Below the pieces are notes generated by a model. That model was not told where the DNA came from. It did no database searches and saw only the letters and a program-made list of their open reading frames with translations. Below are positions 1 through 11,406 of a DNA stretch of 64,000 nt, piece by piece. Positions within the stretch are counted from its first letter, which is position 1; every line of letters begins with the position of its first letter. A program made the position numbers and the translations under genes. Origin of the DNA: Kwoniella bestiolae CBS 10118 (Eukaryota; Basidiomycota; Tremellomycetes; Tremellales; Cryptococcaceae); assembly GCF_000512585.2 (NCBI RefSeq), contig NC_089248.1:310001-374000 (forward strand), written 5' to 3'.

Positions 1-895
1 ATACTGATATGAATATCAGATGAAAGGCGAAGGAGGAATCTCGGCTTGTCCTGAGGATGCTACCCATAGAAGGAAGCCTGATATCAATGGTGGGAGGGGG
101 TGGTAATGAGACGGTGTGACCTTTCGTAGACTTGTCCCACGTGCAGCGGAATGTCGATTTGGTACAACGGATGAGAAGGGATATACATAGTCAACATTAT
201 CGGACCGATCACTTCGCTTACTTCACTCAGCGGTTCCCTTCAACATTTCTACATTCCAAGCGAGGTTTTCGCTGTCTGAGGTATACGAAAGGGTGATCGA
301 CTCAGCCGACGCTTAACACGAATATCAATCATCTGATCAGATGGCACTACTGTACTAGTACTTTACTCACTGCTTGCCAAAGTTCTCCTTGGACTGTAAG
401 TAGCAGAATTAAACGAAGTTCAATACCACTTTCTCGGCAATCTCCACCATATCCTCCCCGGATCCAAAAATAAACACACTAACAGTATATATGATTAAGG
501 CACGGCTGGACTGACGCAGACGAAAACAACTTTGACTGAAGTACATAAGCGAGGTTTCGTTTCGAAAATTTCCATTAGAGCCATAAATAAAACAAATACT
601 CGTCGTAGACCCTCGTCACTATAAGATCCTAAGATGACCACCTATGCTTTTGATCAGAATTTGGTATCTCGCTTAACTTGTTTTAATACTGCGATCCTCA
701 TTGGGGCTCTTTCTTCTCTCGTTTTTGGAGAAAAGGATAGATAAGCAAGCGAAACTCGTGTGCGAATAGACTGATAGATATCACTTGGATTGAACATTGC
801 TCCAGAGAAGAAACAAAGAAGATTCGTCTATATCAATAGCTCTTTGAATACACCCATCAGAGTGGTTGCTTCTTTCACCTTGAAGACCCACAAAC
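1..895. other. Intergenic / upstream region, no gene seen
   Basis: I found no convincing coding exon here. The stretch is the presumed 5' flank of the permease gene that starts at 896. One CACGTG box lies at 138-143. The last 150 bases before the permease ATG include pyrimidine-rich runs such as tctttcttctctcg, common in fungal promoters. Any gene lying further left is outside the window. Confidence 0.5.
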
Positions 896-3222
896 ATGTC
901 CGAACCTTCATCTTCGTCAGCAGCGACGACCGCGCAACAACCCTTGAAAGGGCCCTATTCGACTCAAGCCGTACAAGAGTCTATTCAGCGAGAACAAATC
1001 GGATTAGGACCGTACGCTTCTAGACCTGATGGAAAGGTGGCTACCCACGCAGGGGGAGGAGAGATCGTCGCTCCTCCCAAACACTTTAGGCTGTTGAGTC
1101 TGGGTGAGCATTACATCTATTTTACTTCGTGTGACGTAGCTAATTGAGGGCGTATAGTCGGCCTGGCATATGCCATCCTCAACTCATGGACCGCTATGGC
1201 TGCATCGCTTTCCATCGCCTTACCTTCCGGAGGTCCCACAGCGGTGATATGGGGTATCGTACCTTCTTTCATCGGGAATTTGGCGATGGCAGCTAGTATG
1301 GCGGAGATTTGTCATGTGTATCCTACCTCGGGTGGACAGTATCATTGGGCTGCTATCCTGTCTCCGGCTCATATGGCTCCGGTGGGTCAACTTCCATCAT
1401 CTCTGCCTCACCCTTCCCCATCTACTTTCCCCCTTGACTCCTGCTGGTCACTCCTCCCGATCTCCGATCTCCCGACCGTCACGGAGTCTGTCTAATCTCG
1501 TACCCGTGTCTAGGCAATCTCATGGGTCTGCGGATGGTTCGCCGTAGCTGGCTGGTGGGCTTTGACAGCGACCGCTGGATCATTGGCCGGATCGCTCATC
1601 ACCGGAGTGATCGCGTTGCTACACCCCAACTATGAAGTGGAACGATGGCATATCTTCTTAATCTACATTGCGTACTCTTTGGGAGCATGCGCATTGAATA
1701 TCTTTGGATTGAGGTTCTTACCCAAGATCAATCAAACAGCTATCTTCTGGTGAGTGAATGTCCCATACGAAATCTACTAGTTCTGTAGTGTGACTCATCT
1801 GCGATATGTCTAGGTCCCTGACCGGAGCCATCATCATTATCATTGTTTGCCTGTCCACCGCTTCGCCAAACTTTCAGTCTGGAGATTTCGTATTTAGGAC
1901 GTATATCAATGAGACTGGGTGGAATAACGGGGTAGCGTGGATTCTTGGGCTATTACAAAGTAAGTAGAGTGGTTATATCGTTACTCGGCGTCGGTATGGA
2001 GGAACAGTTCTTTTAGTAAATCAAACTGAATGCTGACATCGCTGCTCTCTCAGGTTCATTCGGTCTTACAGGATATGATGCCGTATCGCACATGGTTGAA
2101 GAGATGCCCAACCCTCATCTCAACGCACCGAAAACAATGATCCTGGCAGTCTGCATTGGTGCATCATCCTCATTCATCTTTTTGATCTGTCTTCTGTTCG
2201 GTATCAAGGATGTTACTGTAGTCAACGAATCGGCTGCTGGAGCGTTGTTGGAAAGTATGTACCAGGCTACGCAGTCTAAAGCGGGTGCGGTGTGTCTTCA
2301 GGTGAGTCTGAACCTCCCCATATCTTCCATCCCTCTCAGAATACTATCCAGCCCTATCAGTCGGATCACTCATCACGGCACACTCTTAGATCTTCCCAAT
2401 CATCGCAATGGCATTTACCGCCCAAGGTCTGCTCACAGCTTCCTCCCGGATGTCCTACGCCTTTGCCCGTGATCGAGGATTACCCTTCTCGAGGGTATTC
2501 GCAATAATGAATAGAAACGGTGTACCCATCCCTTCGGTCATCCTCACCACTTCCTTGGTAGTCATCTTCGGGTGTATCTACCTGGGCTCATCGGCAGCTT
2601 TGAACGCTATCTTGTCTAGTTCCGTGGTGTTCCTCAACATCTCTTATTCCATCCCAAGTGGGTTTATCGCTGCGTTCATATATGAGGTATGGGCTGACCG
2701 AGTACTTTGACAGTCCTCCTGGTCGTCATCCGTGGTCGACACATCTTACATCCCCCTTCACTCCCTGCGCCAACTTGGACACTGGGTCCTATCCTCGGCC
2801 CGATCTGTAATTTTGTAAGTCCTCGTGGTACCATTGATAGACCACGTCACTCATGCTATAACCATAGGTCGGCCTAGCTTTCACCCTCCTTACTACCGTC
2901 TTCTTCCTCTTCCCCCCTGATCTACCAGTGACAGGTGAGAACATGAACTATGCCGTGGCAGTATTGGCCTTAGTCTGTGAGTATACTCCTCGCTCTCATC
3001 CGACTATAGCTGATGTCGCACACGCCAGTCCTCATCTCCGTTATTACCTGGATCGTGGATGGTAGGAAGAACTTTATCGGTCCTAGAGATTTGGGCGCTC
3101 TACTTGAATTGGCGAGGAGTGAAGTTGATCGGGACGCTTTGAACTTGCACCCTCACCATGCGCAACCTGCTGCGAATGTGGAGAAGGGGCATGGGGAAGT
3201 TCCGGTATCTAGGATAGATTAG
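896..3222 (+). CDS. APC-superfamily amino acid / GABA / choline-type permease
   Basis: A polytopic plasma-membrane permease of the fungal amino acid/choline transporter group (Uga4/Hnm1-like). Exon 1 (896-1103) encodes a hydrophilic Ser/Gln-rich N-terminus, followed by HFRLLSLG. Later exons encode the first membrane segment (VGLAYAILNSWTAM), the family-typical SGGPTAVIWG and PTSGGQYHWAA motifs, and GLTGYDAVSHMVEE with HLNAPKTMI. After these come RMSYAFARDRGLPFS and a long C-terminal tail ending VSRID. About eight short GT-AG introns interrupt it and the spliced protein is about 520 aa, normal for the family with about 12 membrane helices. The substrate cannot be read from sequence: GABA, polyamines, choline or other amino acids are all possible. 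Start chosen at the first ATG in frame with the family N-terminus. Confidence 0.9.
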
Positions 3223-4134
3223 ACTGTATACCGTACTCGGGAATCTTATCGGAATATAAATGGCGCTGGATACTGCGAGTCGTAACTCAATGGAATGCAT
3301 ATTGTGTGCGAAGGTTGTAGTAAGAGAACGATAGGATCTCCACTCCCCGTGAAAGGATCTCAGGCTGGAGGGTGACAACCCCCCTCCTTTAGGTCTTGGG
3401 TAGGGTGGACAGCGTATATGATCCCTTTCCTTCTGTACATGGGTAGGTCGTACGATATGCAAGGATTTGTCTGGCTCGGGTGTCTTTTACTATAGTACTC
3501 TACCGACTGGTGAGTAGATGCTGCTCAAGATGTACTGCCTATGCTTCACCCCATTGAGCATCCAGCTCTCATACCGGCAATATAAATGGCCATGGGAAGA
3601 TCTGCTTGACTGGACATATCGTTATACAGATACGTACTTCCCTCTCAGTCGTACAGTGCCTAACATATTCCTCGAGGTTTTCGGGAAGGGAATCCGCCAG
3701 TCCTTTCTCATCTCCTCTTCGCCTTCCGCTTCTTCTACTTCCCTCGATCTCGTCTCGGCCCAGATTGTTCCCATTCTCAGGTTTGGTCTTGTGCTGTACT
3801 GTCGCAAGGAAGACCAAAGGTAAGGTCAAATCAGGGCCTACTTAAGGTATCGCCGTCACCTTCATGCACCTCCTATCCGAGGTTCTGTCTCTCCCCCCTC
3901 TCCTTGTCTCTCCCTTGTCTCCGCCATTCCCAGTAGGTGTCTCCTCTACATCTCCCCTTGCTCTATATCAGTCTCGCTCTCGCATACAGTTCAGCGTAAG
4001 TGGCAGTGGCACTTCGAATGTGGCGGTTGGCCCAACTTCTGTCTATAGTTAAAAAAACTTATGTTTCGCTCCCGGAGAAGGGTTCTTTGTGAAATTGATT
4101 ATGAACGACGGCAAAACTCGATTTTTCATCCAAT
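3223..4134. other. Intergenic region between permease and tRNA-Asn, no gene supported
   Basis: About 900 bases with several overlapping short open frames on both strands (for example around 3518-3850), none with a recognisable domain, splice structure or family resemblance. It probably holds the permease 3' UTR. A C/T-rich tract spans roughly 3865-3930. A six-base A run lies near 4052, upstream of the tRNA. Confidence 0.45.
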
Positions 4135-4241
4135 TGTCCCATGGCCAAGTTGGTTAAGGCATCCGACTGTTAACAATTGAAGCAGCAAAGCGTCCTTTAC
4201 GGGTCATCGGAAGATCGACGGTTCGACCCCGTCTGGGACAG
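4135..4241 (+). tRNA. tRNA-Asn (anticodon GTT), intron-containing
   Basis: The acceptor stem TGTCCCA (4135-4141) pairs with TGGGACA (4234-4240), with G4241 as discriminator. The D-arm reads GGCCAAGTTGGTTAAGGC, close to known fungal tRNA-Asn. The anticodon stem TCCGA (4162-4166) pairs with TCGGA (4207-4211). The loop CT-GTT-A gives anticodon GTT at 4169-4171. A 33-nt intron (4173-4205) sits one base 3' of the anticodon, the canonical position for nuclear tRNA introns. The T-arm is GACGG-TTCGACC-CCGTC. A T-run just downstream (4243-4247) fits RNA polymerase III termination. The identity rests on the anticodon and the D-arm match. Confidence 0.95.
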
Positions 4242-4242
4242 T

Positions 4243-4247
4243 GTTTT
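4243..4247 (+). terminator. Pol III terminator of the tRNA-Asn gene
   Basis: Five Ts directly after the discriminator base of the tRNA, the usual RNA polymerase III stop signal. A second T-run follows at about 4255. Confidence 0.7.
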
Positions 4248-4476
4248 TGTACAAATTTTTGTGTCCTCTTAGCATCGGATCATTCTTCCAGGTCCCAGCT
4301 ACAATTTCCATCGAGACCGGTTACCGGAGGTGCGTTTTTGCGTGCTTCATCACCTTTCAAAGTCGGTCGGGTATTTGTGTGGTATGAGGGATAATATCCG
4401 CCACAAAGGGGTTGGATCGCGTGGTGAGAGCGGGATCAATTCAGCCCTTATCTGTCAGGGTTTGTCAGGTTTCAAC

Positions 4477-4542
4477 CACGTGTTGCTCTCGGAGGTAGCT
4501 ACCACACGTGCTAGGAGGTTGATCACACATGGCACTCACGTG
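4477..4542. promoter_or_regulatory. Cluster of three CACGTG E-boxes
   Basis: Three perfect CACGTG palindromes at 4477-4482, 4505-4510 and 4537-4542, spaced 28 and 32 bases apart. They lie 335-400 bases upstream of the paladin-like ATG and about 240-300 bases downstream of the tRNA. CACGTG is the core of bHLH factor sites (Cbf1, Pho4, SREBP-type). The factor is not identifiable from sequence. Confidence 0.5.
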
Positions 4543-4876
4543 GCTGGCTTGGGTGTGGCCCAGTTGTAGCATTGTGGGTGATCTCGTCCCTTATCGTCCA
4601 TTGCCGTGGGGCTCCATGTTGTATGTTTTTGCCCGGTCTACTCGGGGATTAGCATGGGACAATCAACGTTTGTGACAACCAAGTATACAGTGTACATACA
4701 TCCTTTGATATATATCAACTCTTCTCTTCTTCTCACTACCTACACACCTTTTATCGATACTAGTCTTCTTCCTACTCACTCTCCCGAAGATAGACCGGTA
4801 GTAGAAGAGCGAACAAGGTATATATACACCGCTTCTCCCTTACCCACCTTGACCTTCTTACCATTCCTATCCCAGC

Positions 4877-7800
4877 ATGGCCTCCACACCCACCTCACCA
4901 AGGTCACCTCCTGCTACACAGCAGGCATTCCAACCTATACGACCATCACCTCTATCAGCCAAGAACCATCCAAGGAGGTCGTCAGCAGCAGCATCAGACG
5001 CAACTTCAATATCAGGTAAACTCGCAGCGGCATATCCGGGACTGAAGGGGTTGAATGAGAAAGGGAAAGGAAGAGTCCTGGGATTGCAAGATAGGTTGAA
5101 GAATGAAGTTGACGGTGTAGTCAAGCGCCGATCAGGTGGTGTACTAGGAAGAGGGTGAGTTAAATCTCTTTCCTCTTACCTAGACCCCTATCCCTACAGT
5201 GAAGACGACGCTCGAGCTGATGTCATTCCCATTCACACAGATACATCCTCAAGACAGGTCAGCAACCTTGAGTCAGCAAAGTCAAGGGAATGATTGAAAA
5301 GAATCCAGTACTTACCTATGATATCGATACAGATCACTACCCCACCGGAAGAGCTATGGACCTGGAGCTTACTATACAAGGTGCACCCAACTTCCGGGCG
5401 CCAGACGAGGAGAGTCTGAATGTGTTTGGGGTGAGTTAGCTCGCGTTTCATGACTGCAATCTGGTCATTCAGCTAACAAGCTATGTTGAAAGGTTGCTCA
5501 ACCTACTTCTGCTGGTCTTAAATCCATTCTCACTCTTCTAGCGTGTCAACCTAACAGACCGATACGAAGAGCCAATACCAGAAGAGCGTCTGTTCCAGCA
5601 AGCAGCGCAGCAACTCCAGCACCAGGTGAGCAAGCTAATGGGGCGAGTTCACAAGTATCCTCAAGGACAGTCTCTCTGTCTATGGTAAGAAGTCGTGATT
5701 CAGATGAGGGCGTGGAGGAAGGTAAAGCCATATGGTTCAGTACAAGGGAAGAGACGTTGGGTGAGTGGTCTGCCAATCCTATCTTGGCGTACTGCTACTG
5801 ACGGACTTCACCTAAACATTTTCAGTCTACTGGTGAGCTTCATACACACCTTACCTCCCTTGCTCCTTTCCATGCTGATCCAACCGTAGCAACGGCCGCC
5901 CATATGTCCTGCGAGACGCCTCAACACCCTACCAGACCCTCGCCTTATCAGACAGAGCAGACAACTTGGAAGATATTGAGCGAAGACTCAAGCTTGATAT
6001 CTTAGACGAAGCTAGGAAGTATGGTGGAATGATCTTGACTCACGAAGAGATCACTGGAGGTACCATCATACCTACCTGGGTGAGCGTAGATGAGGAATCA
6101 TTGAGGACACCAAGGGAAGTTTGGGAGGATATGAGGAATCAAGGGTATAGAGTGGACTACTATAGGATACCAATTGCCCCAGATACGCCAATCGAGGTAA
6201 GCTAGATCTCGACAGTTGTCTCAACGTGGAAAATAGCTGATATGACGTAGCACAACTACCTTGACGCCTACGTCTCGGTACTCAAGAATGTGGACCCCTT
6301 GACTACCGCTCTTGTGTTCAATTGCGGTATGGGTGTAGTACGAAGTGAGTTTAGTCATCAAACCCCATCTTATAAGAGAAGAGCGACTGATGGGGCATTC
6401 CCAGCAACCTTCGCCATGTGCGCTGCCATGCTTATTCGGAGGAAGCAGCTCTTGCTACAAGAGCTAGACGATCCTTTCTCGTCCGCTACCGCTTCTGGTG
6501 TAGCAACGGTAAGTTAACCTCCTTCGCGGGCGATGACAAACCTTTAGCTAATCGGTAATACCTCAGCCTTCGCAAATGCCTCAAGCTGTTCAATTTCTTG
6601 AACAAGCAAATCTTCAGCAGTCACTCAATAAAAGTCTCCTCAAAGTAACTCGAGTCCTGGATAGAAGTGAGTGAACAGGGCTAGACGTCTCAAACAGCCC
6701 AAGCTGACATCCCTCCGCCTAGACCTTCCCTCCAAACACCCTTCCACGGCCATCGACCTCCTAACTTCCCAACCCACTCTACTTGAACAGCTCAGAAAAG
6801 CTCATATGGGTAGCTATCAAATCGTCTTGTCCCTCTTATCGAGTTTGGATCATGGGAAGCAGATGAAGAGGTTGGTTGATGCTGTCATTGATGCTTGTAA
6901 GTACCTTTTTCATAGTCTAGTATTTGGCGACTACATGAGCTGACGTTATGCTCGTTTAGGCGACGCTGTCATCAATCTGCGAGAGAATGTTATCGAGCAT
7001 CGTATCAAGTACAGTGTCTCTTCTATGGATGATAAGAACAGACAGGTGTACCTGGAGAAGGCTCTTCGATCTGTAGGTTTCAATGAGTCGACACCGCTAG
7101 ATACACGGCCTATTGACTCCACCCCACAGCTCGAGCAATATTTCGATCTCATTGTATTCGCCTCATATGTTGAAGAGGAAGATGCTGGGACTTCAGGGGC
7201 AACTTTCTCGTCTTGGTTGAAGGTGTGTTCAGCTGTTGAACAGCACTTATCATTCAAGCTGACATTATGCTTTTCCAGAATCGTCCAGAAATCTGGAAGT
7301 GAGTCCATCGGTACCCGCTCATACCCACCGGACGCCTAGATTAACTTCTTGACATTTTAGCCAAATCAAGGTTATGCGTCGAAGCGGAGGGAACCGACTA
7401 TTCGCCTTCGCACCTGTCAACGATCTTAGTCTAATTTCTCGATCTTCTGAGCTTGCCGAGAGGGGAATGAGTGTACGATCGGACCTGGAGATGTCAGGTG
7501 CTAAGGTCCTAGGAGACGAATGGGCGGAACATGTCGTGATTAACAGAGCGGGTATCATGCTTCGTGCCTCGTGAGTAAATCACCTGGCCGACCCAATATA
7601 GTGAGCTGACGATATCTAATGGCATAGAACTCTTCTTGTAAGTCTTGATTTTAGATGTACCACTACGATCATAAGCTGATGATGATCAATCCTCCTCAGA
7701 AATCTGATCTTTGGGTATCCAAATCCGCCTCTTCCTCGGAAGGTGTTCGAGGAGCAATCGGTTTCAGACAGATCAAAGGAAGTACCATCTATGCTACCGG

Positions 7801-10800
7801 TCAACCAACCCAGGACGCCATCTCAACAATATTGCAGACCGTACATCAGAAATCGCCGAACGTTCATAATGTCATTTGGGTTTGTCTGAGAGAAGAACCC
7901 ATAGTCATGATCAACGGTGAGCTGCCAGAAAATATCCCAGCGGAAGGTACAGCTGATCATCCTCATGAACCAGGATCGCCATACTGTCTTCGACGAGACA
8001 GTACTGCTCTCCGAAACATGCGAGATTACTCCGGCGTATCTTCATCCCGTCTTGAAGTCCTTGAGCAACGACTGAAGAGCGACGTGGTGGCTGAGATCGA
8101 TCAATTCCAAGGACGGGTATTACTCCATACTGAAACAGCTGATGGTGAGGTGGTACCTGTATGGGAGAGTGTAGACGCGTGTGATGTTGCTTCTATTAGG
8201 GAAGTCATGGATGATGTTGCTGCTAGGTCGAAAGATGTACATTTGCAGTTCGTCAGAATACCTATCACATCCGAATCCTCCCCAGACGTAAGCTGTTCAT
8301 ACTCCCGAAAAAATGAGCAGGGAGAAAAGCTGACACGGTCATTCGTAGTTTCACGATATAACCGAAATCCTTGATCTATGTATGAGAACGGACTTGACAA
8401 AATCCGCAGTCATTCTGAATGATCAACTAGGAAGAGGAAGAAGTTCCACTACGGCGGTTATCGTACTCCTCATTCAACAATGGCTGAAATCAGGAAGATC
8501 AAGAGGAAGCTCGGCATACTCACTAACACCCAATACCCCGTCAAGAAGCAGACCACCTCCACTGAAGAAATCTACCATGTCCACTCCAAGGACTAGTTGG
8601 CAGGTGATCAATTCCTGCTTGAGAGTGATACGGCATGGTCTGGACGTGAAGCAGGTATGTCAGCTGTCAATCTCTTGAAATTCGGTAAAGAAGATAGCTG
8701 ACGTGAAAGTATGGAAAGGCTGTCGACGAAGCTATCGATGCGACTGCGACTCAGTTCAACCTCAGAGAAGCGATCGAAGATACCCGTCAAAAAGCTCAGG
8801 AAGCCGAAGATCCACGGACCAAGCGAAAGCTCACTGAGAAAGGTCAGCTCTTGTGCTCTTGTTGAGGCAAACGAAGCTTACACCGTCTGTCGCAGGGCTC
8901 CATCATCTCAAACGATATTTCCACTTGATCCTCTTCCAAGCATACTTGGACGATAGAGCACCGGATGAGGAGAATCCATACTCTTTCGAATCATTCATTC
9001 GACACAGACCAGGTCAGCCAAGGGGTTTGCCGTAGCGATGGCCATTGAGCTGATGGTGGTGCATAGTCTTCAAAACTCTCGAGCACGAGCTTGAAGAAGG
9101 TGGATTGCAGAGCTTGGCCCCTATTGAGAAGATGGACCCGGCAGACGGAATGGCTGTGAGCTGCTTACCTTCTTTCTCAGTCGTATAACAGCTAAAACAG
9201 AGAATGCACAGCTACCAGACGAGGTTACTCAAGTGGTAGCTAATCGATCAGGGGCTATCTTGTCTGCACAAACTGTGAGCTCAACCTATCAATGAACATA
9301 CTAGATAGCTGACCCTCCTACAGATCCTCAAGTCGGATTTCTTCTCGGGCTTGCAAAAGCAAAGTCTACCAGAGTAAGCTATCCTACTAGTTCGAACCTG
9401 ACCGTGGACGTAGCTTATGATTGTGCAGACGAGTGGATGGTGCGGCCAATTACCGAAGATTACCTCTTTCACTGGAAACTGCTAGAAACGAGGAGGGAGA
9501 TGATGAGAATCATCATTATGTTTATGGGACTGGGTAAGCTGCTCCAACCATTAGCTCGTCAATATATCAGCTGACAGATCCACTATAGAATGCCTTCATC
9601 TTCTGGGTGAGTTGCTCTTCCGTACTTCCTTCTTTCGTGGATTATTCGTCTTCTTTCTTTCATTTCGGATGAGCTGTGCGACCAAGCTGATGTTTTCCCT
9701 CAGTCTACGCAATGCACTGGAGAAGATGGAAGCTGGACCTAGTGGTAAGAGGAAAGTCACCTGGACGTCTCTACGAGAGGAACCCGTTCTTGTGAGCTTC
9801 GACGTCGTTGTACACGTGAAGAGGTGATGATGATAGCTGAAATATGTCATATACAGTACGTCAAATCACGTCCGCACGTGTTAAGACTGATCGACAAGCC
9901 AGTGACGAACATTGAGTGAGTTGCCGCTATGGTAGGTACTATCAAAGTAACTGACATGTATTAGAACAACCGGTGTTACCGCTGCTGTTGTTGAGCGTAT
10001 GGAGGTCGCCCTCAAACGCGATGTCATCCGCGAACTTCGACAAGGGAACGGTCGACTGTTACTGCACGATGAAGTGGAGACTAAGCCTGGTGTATACGAC
10101 ATCATTCCTATCTGGGAGACTTTGGAGGAAAGTGAGGTTATGACGCCAAAGGAGCTGTACGAGAGTATAACGAAAGAAGGGTACAAGGTGGATTATGTCA
10201 GAGTAGCTATCGTGAGTTATCAATTCCCCAACATCTATAGTGAAAGGATGACAACTCATGCTGATTCGTCTTGATAGACCGATGAACAGGCTCCCCTACC
10301 CGTCACTTTCCAAGTCCTCGTCGACAGGATCGCGGAGGGCCTGCAGCAAGGTGCAGACTTTGTGTGAGTTCAGCTCCCAATCGCTTTTTGTCCAAAAACA
10401 CATAAGCTGATACACATACACTTGTACAGGTTCAATTGTCAGATGGGACGAGGAAGGACAACAACAGGGATGACCGTAGCATGTCTTATCGCGTCAATCA
10501 CATCGGATGAACAGGCTTTGGATCTTGATGAGTCGGATGAAGAGTCAGATCATGGTGAACCAATCCATGAAACCGCTCAGTACCTGAATGGTGAGCTCAG
10601 CCAAGGCATCACTGCTTGCGTTTTCACCAGCTGACAAATGTGATTGTAGGGGAGTACAAGACGATCTTGCAGTTGGTCACTGTCATGTCGCATGGTAAAG
10701 GTATGTTTCATGTTTGCGCTACTTGTCCCGAGATCGTCGTCAATGTAGCTCATGATGACGTGATACACAGAGGCGAAAAAGATCACGGATCATGCGATTA

Positions 10801-11204
10801 ATCTCATGGAGGGTGTGCAGAACTTACGAAAGGCTGTCTATGAGTTAGTGATCTTAGGGCTTGACTTTCTCATTCAACTGTAGGCCATACTGACAAGATC
10901 AATATTGTAGTTTTAAACTGCAAGTGGATGCTGCTGAGCCGGGATCAGCGAAGTACAAATCACAGTTCACCAGAGCTATCAACTATCTTTATAGATGTGA
11001 GTGGACTCATTGAGCCTAGCTGTTTTCAGGGATACTCTTGATGACCATGCGAGTTGCACCTCAGATGGAGCATTGATCGTCTTAGCCAACTTCTTGCTGG
11101 AAACAAAAGAACAGGGCATACCACTGAAGGAGACTGATTTCCCGGCTTGGTTCGATCAACATAGGGAGATCAGGTCTATCTTGAGTAGGAAGGGATTGGA
11201 TTGA
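4877..11204 (+). CDS. Paladin-like protein with three PTP-like (phytase-type) phosphatase domains
   Basis: Protein of roughly 1,450 aa from about 32 exons, matching the paladin / inositol hexakisphosphate-domain family. The N-terminus is disordered, then YILKTDHYPTGRAMDLEL and QGAPNFRAP. Three repeats follow, each with a WxxLREEP-like strand (FSTREET, VCLREEP, TSLREEP), a WE(S/T)/WVSVDE segment and a P-loop. Loop 1 is CGMGVVR (C codon 6323, R codon 6341). Loop 2 is DQLGRGR, with Asp replacing Cys at 8421. Loop 3 is CQMGRGR (C codon 10437, R codon 10455). Two loops therefore keep Cys-X5-Arg and the middle one cannot form a phosphocysteine. Vertebrate paladin has reported phosphoinositide phosphatase activity, while many family members are treated as pseudophosphatases. 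Micro-exons are 5241-5257, 5826-5832, 7279-7298, 7628-7637 and 9589-9606. The last exon starts after cacctcag and ends SRKGLD. Confidence 0.9.
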
Positions 11205-11406
11205 TGGGTTACTTGAATGATCAAGTACGATGATACTGGACAATTGTTTATAATACAGAATTTCGATGGTCCCGAATGAAGCCACGGGTTTATCAGTATA
11301 CTTGATACTTTACATGAGTGTATAATGAACGAACGATATGATATCAACCTATGCATATAATACATCATGATGGTTACTCGCTATAATGGTTATTTTGGTT
11401 TTGATC

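Noticed and set aside
4606..5019. 137-codon frame on the + strand overlapping the paladin-like start
   Set aside because: Overlaps exon 1 in another frame, has low-complexity Thr/Ser composition and no family features.
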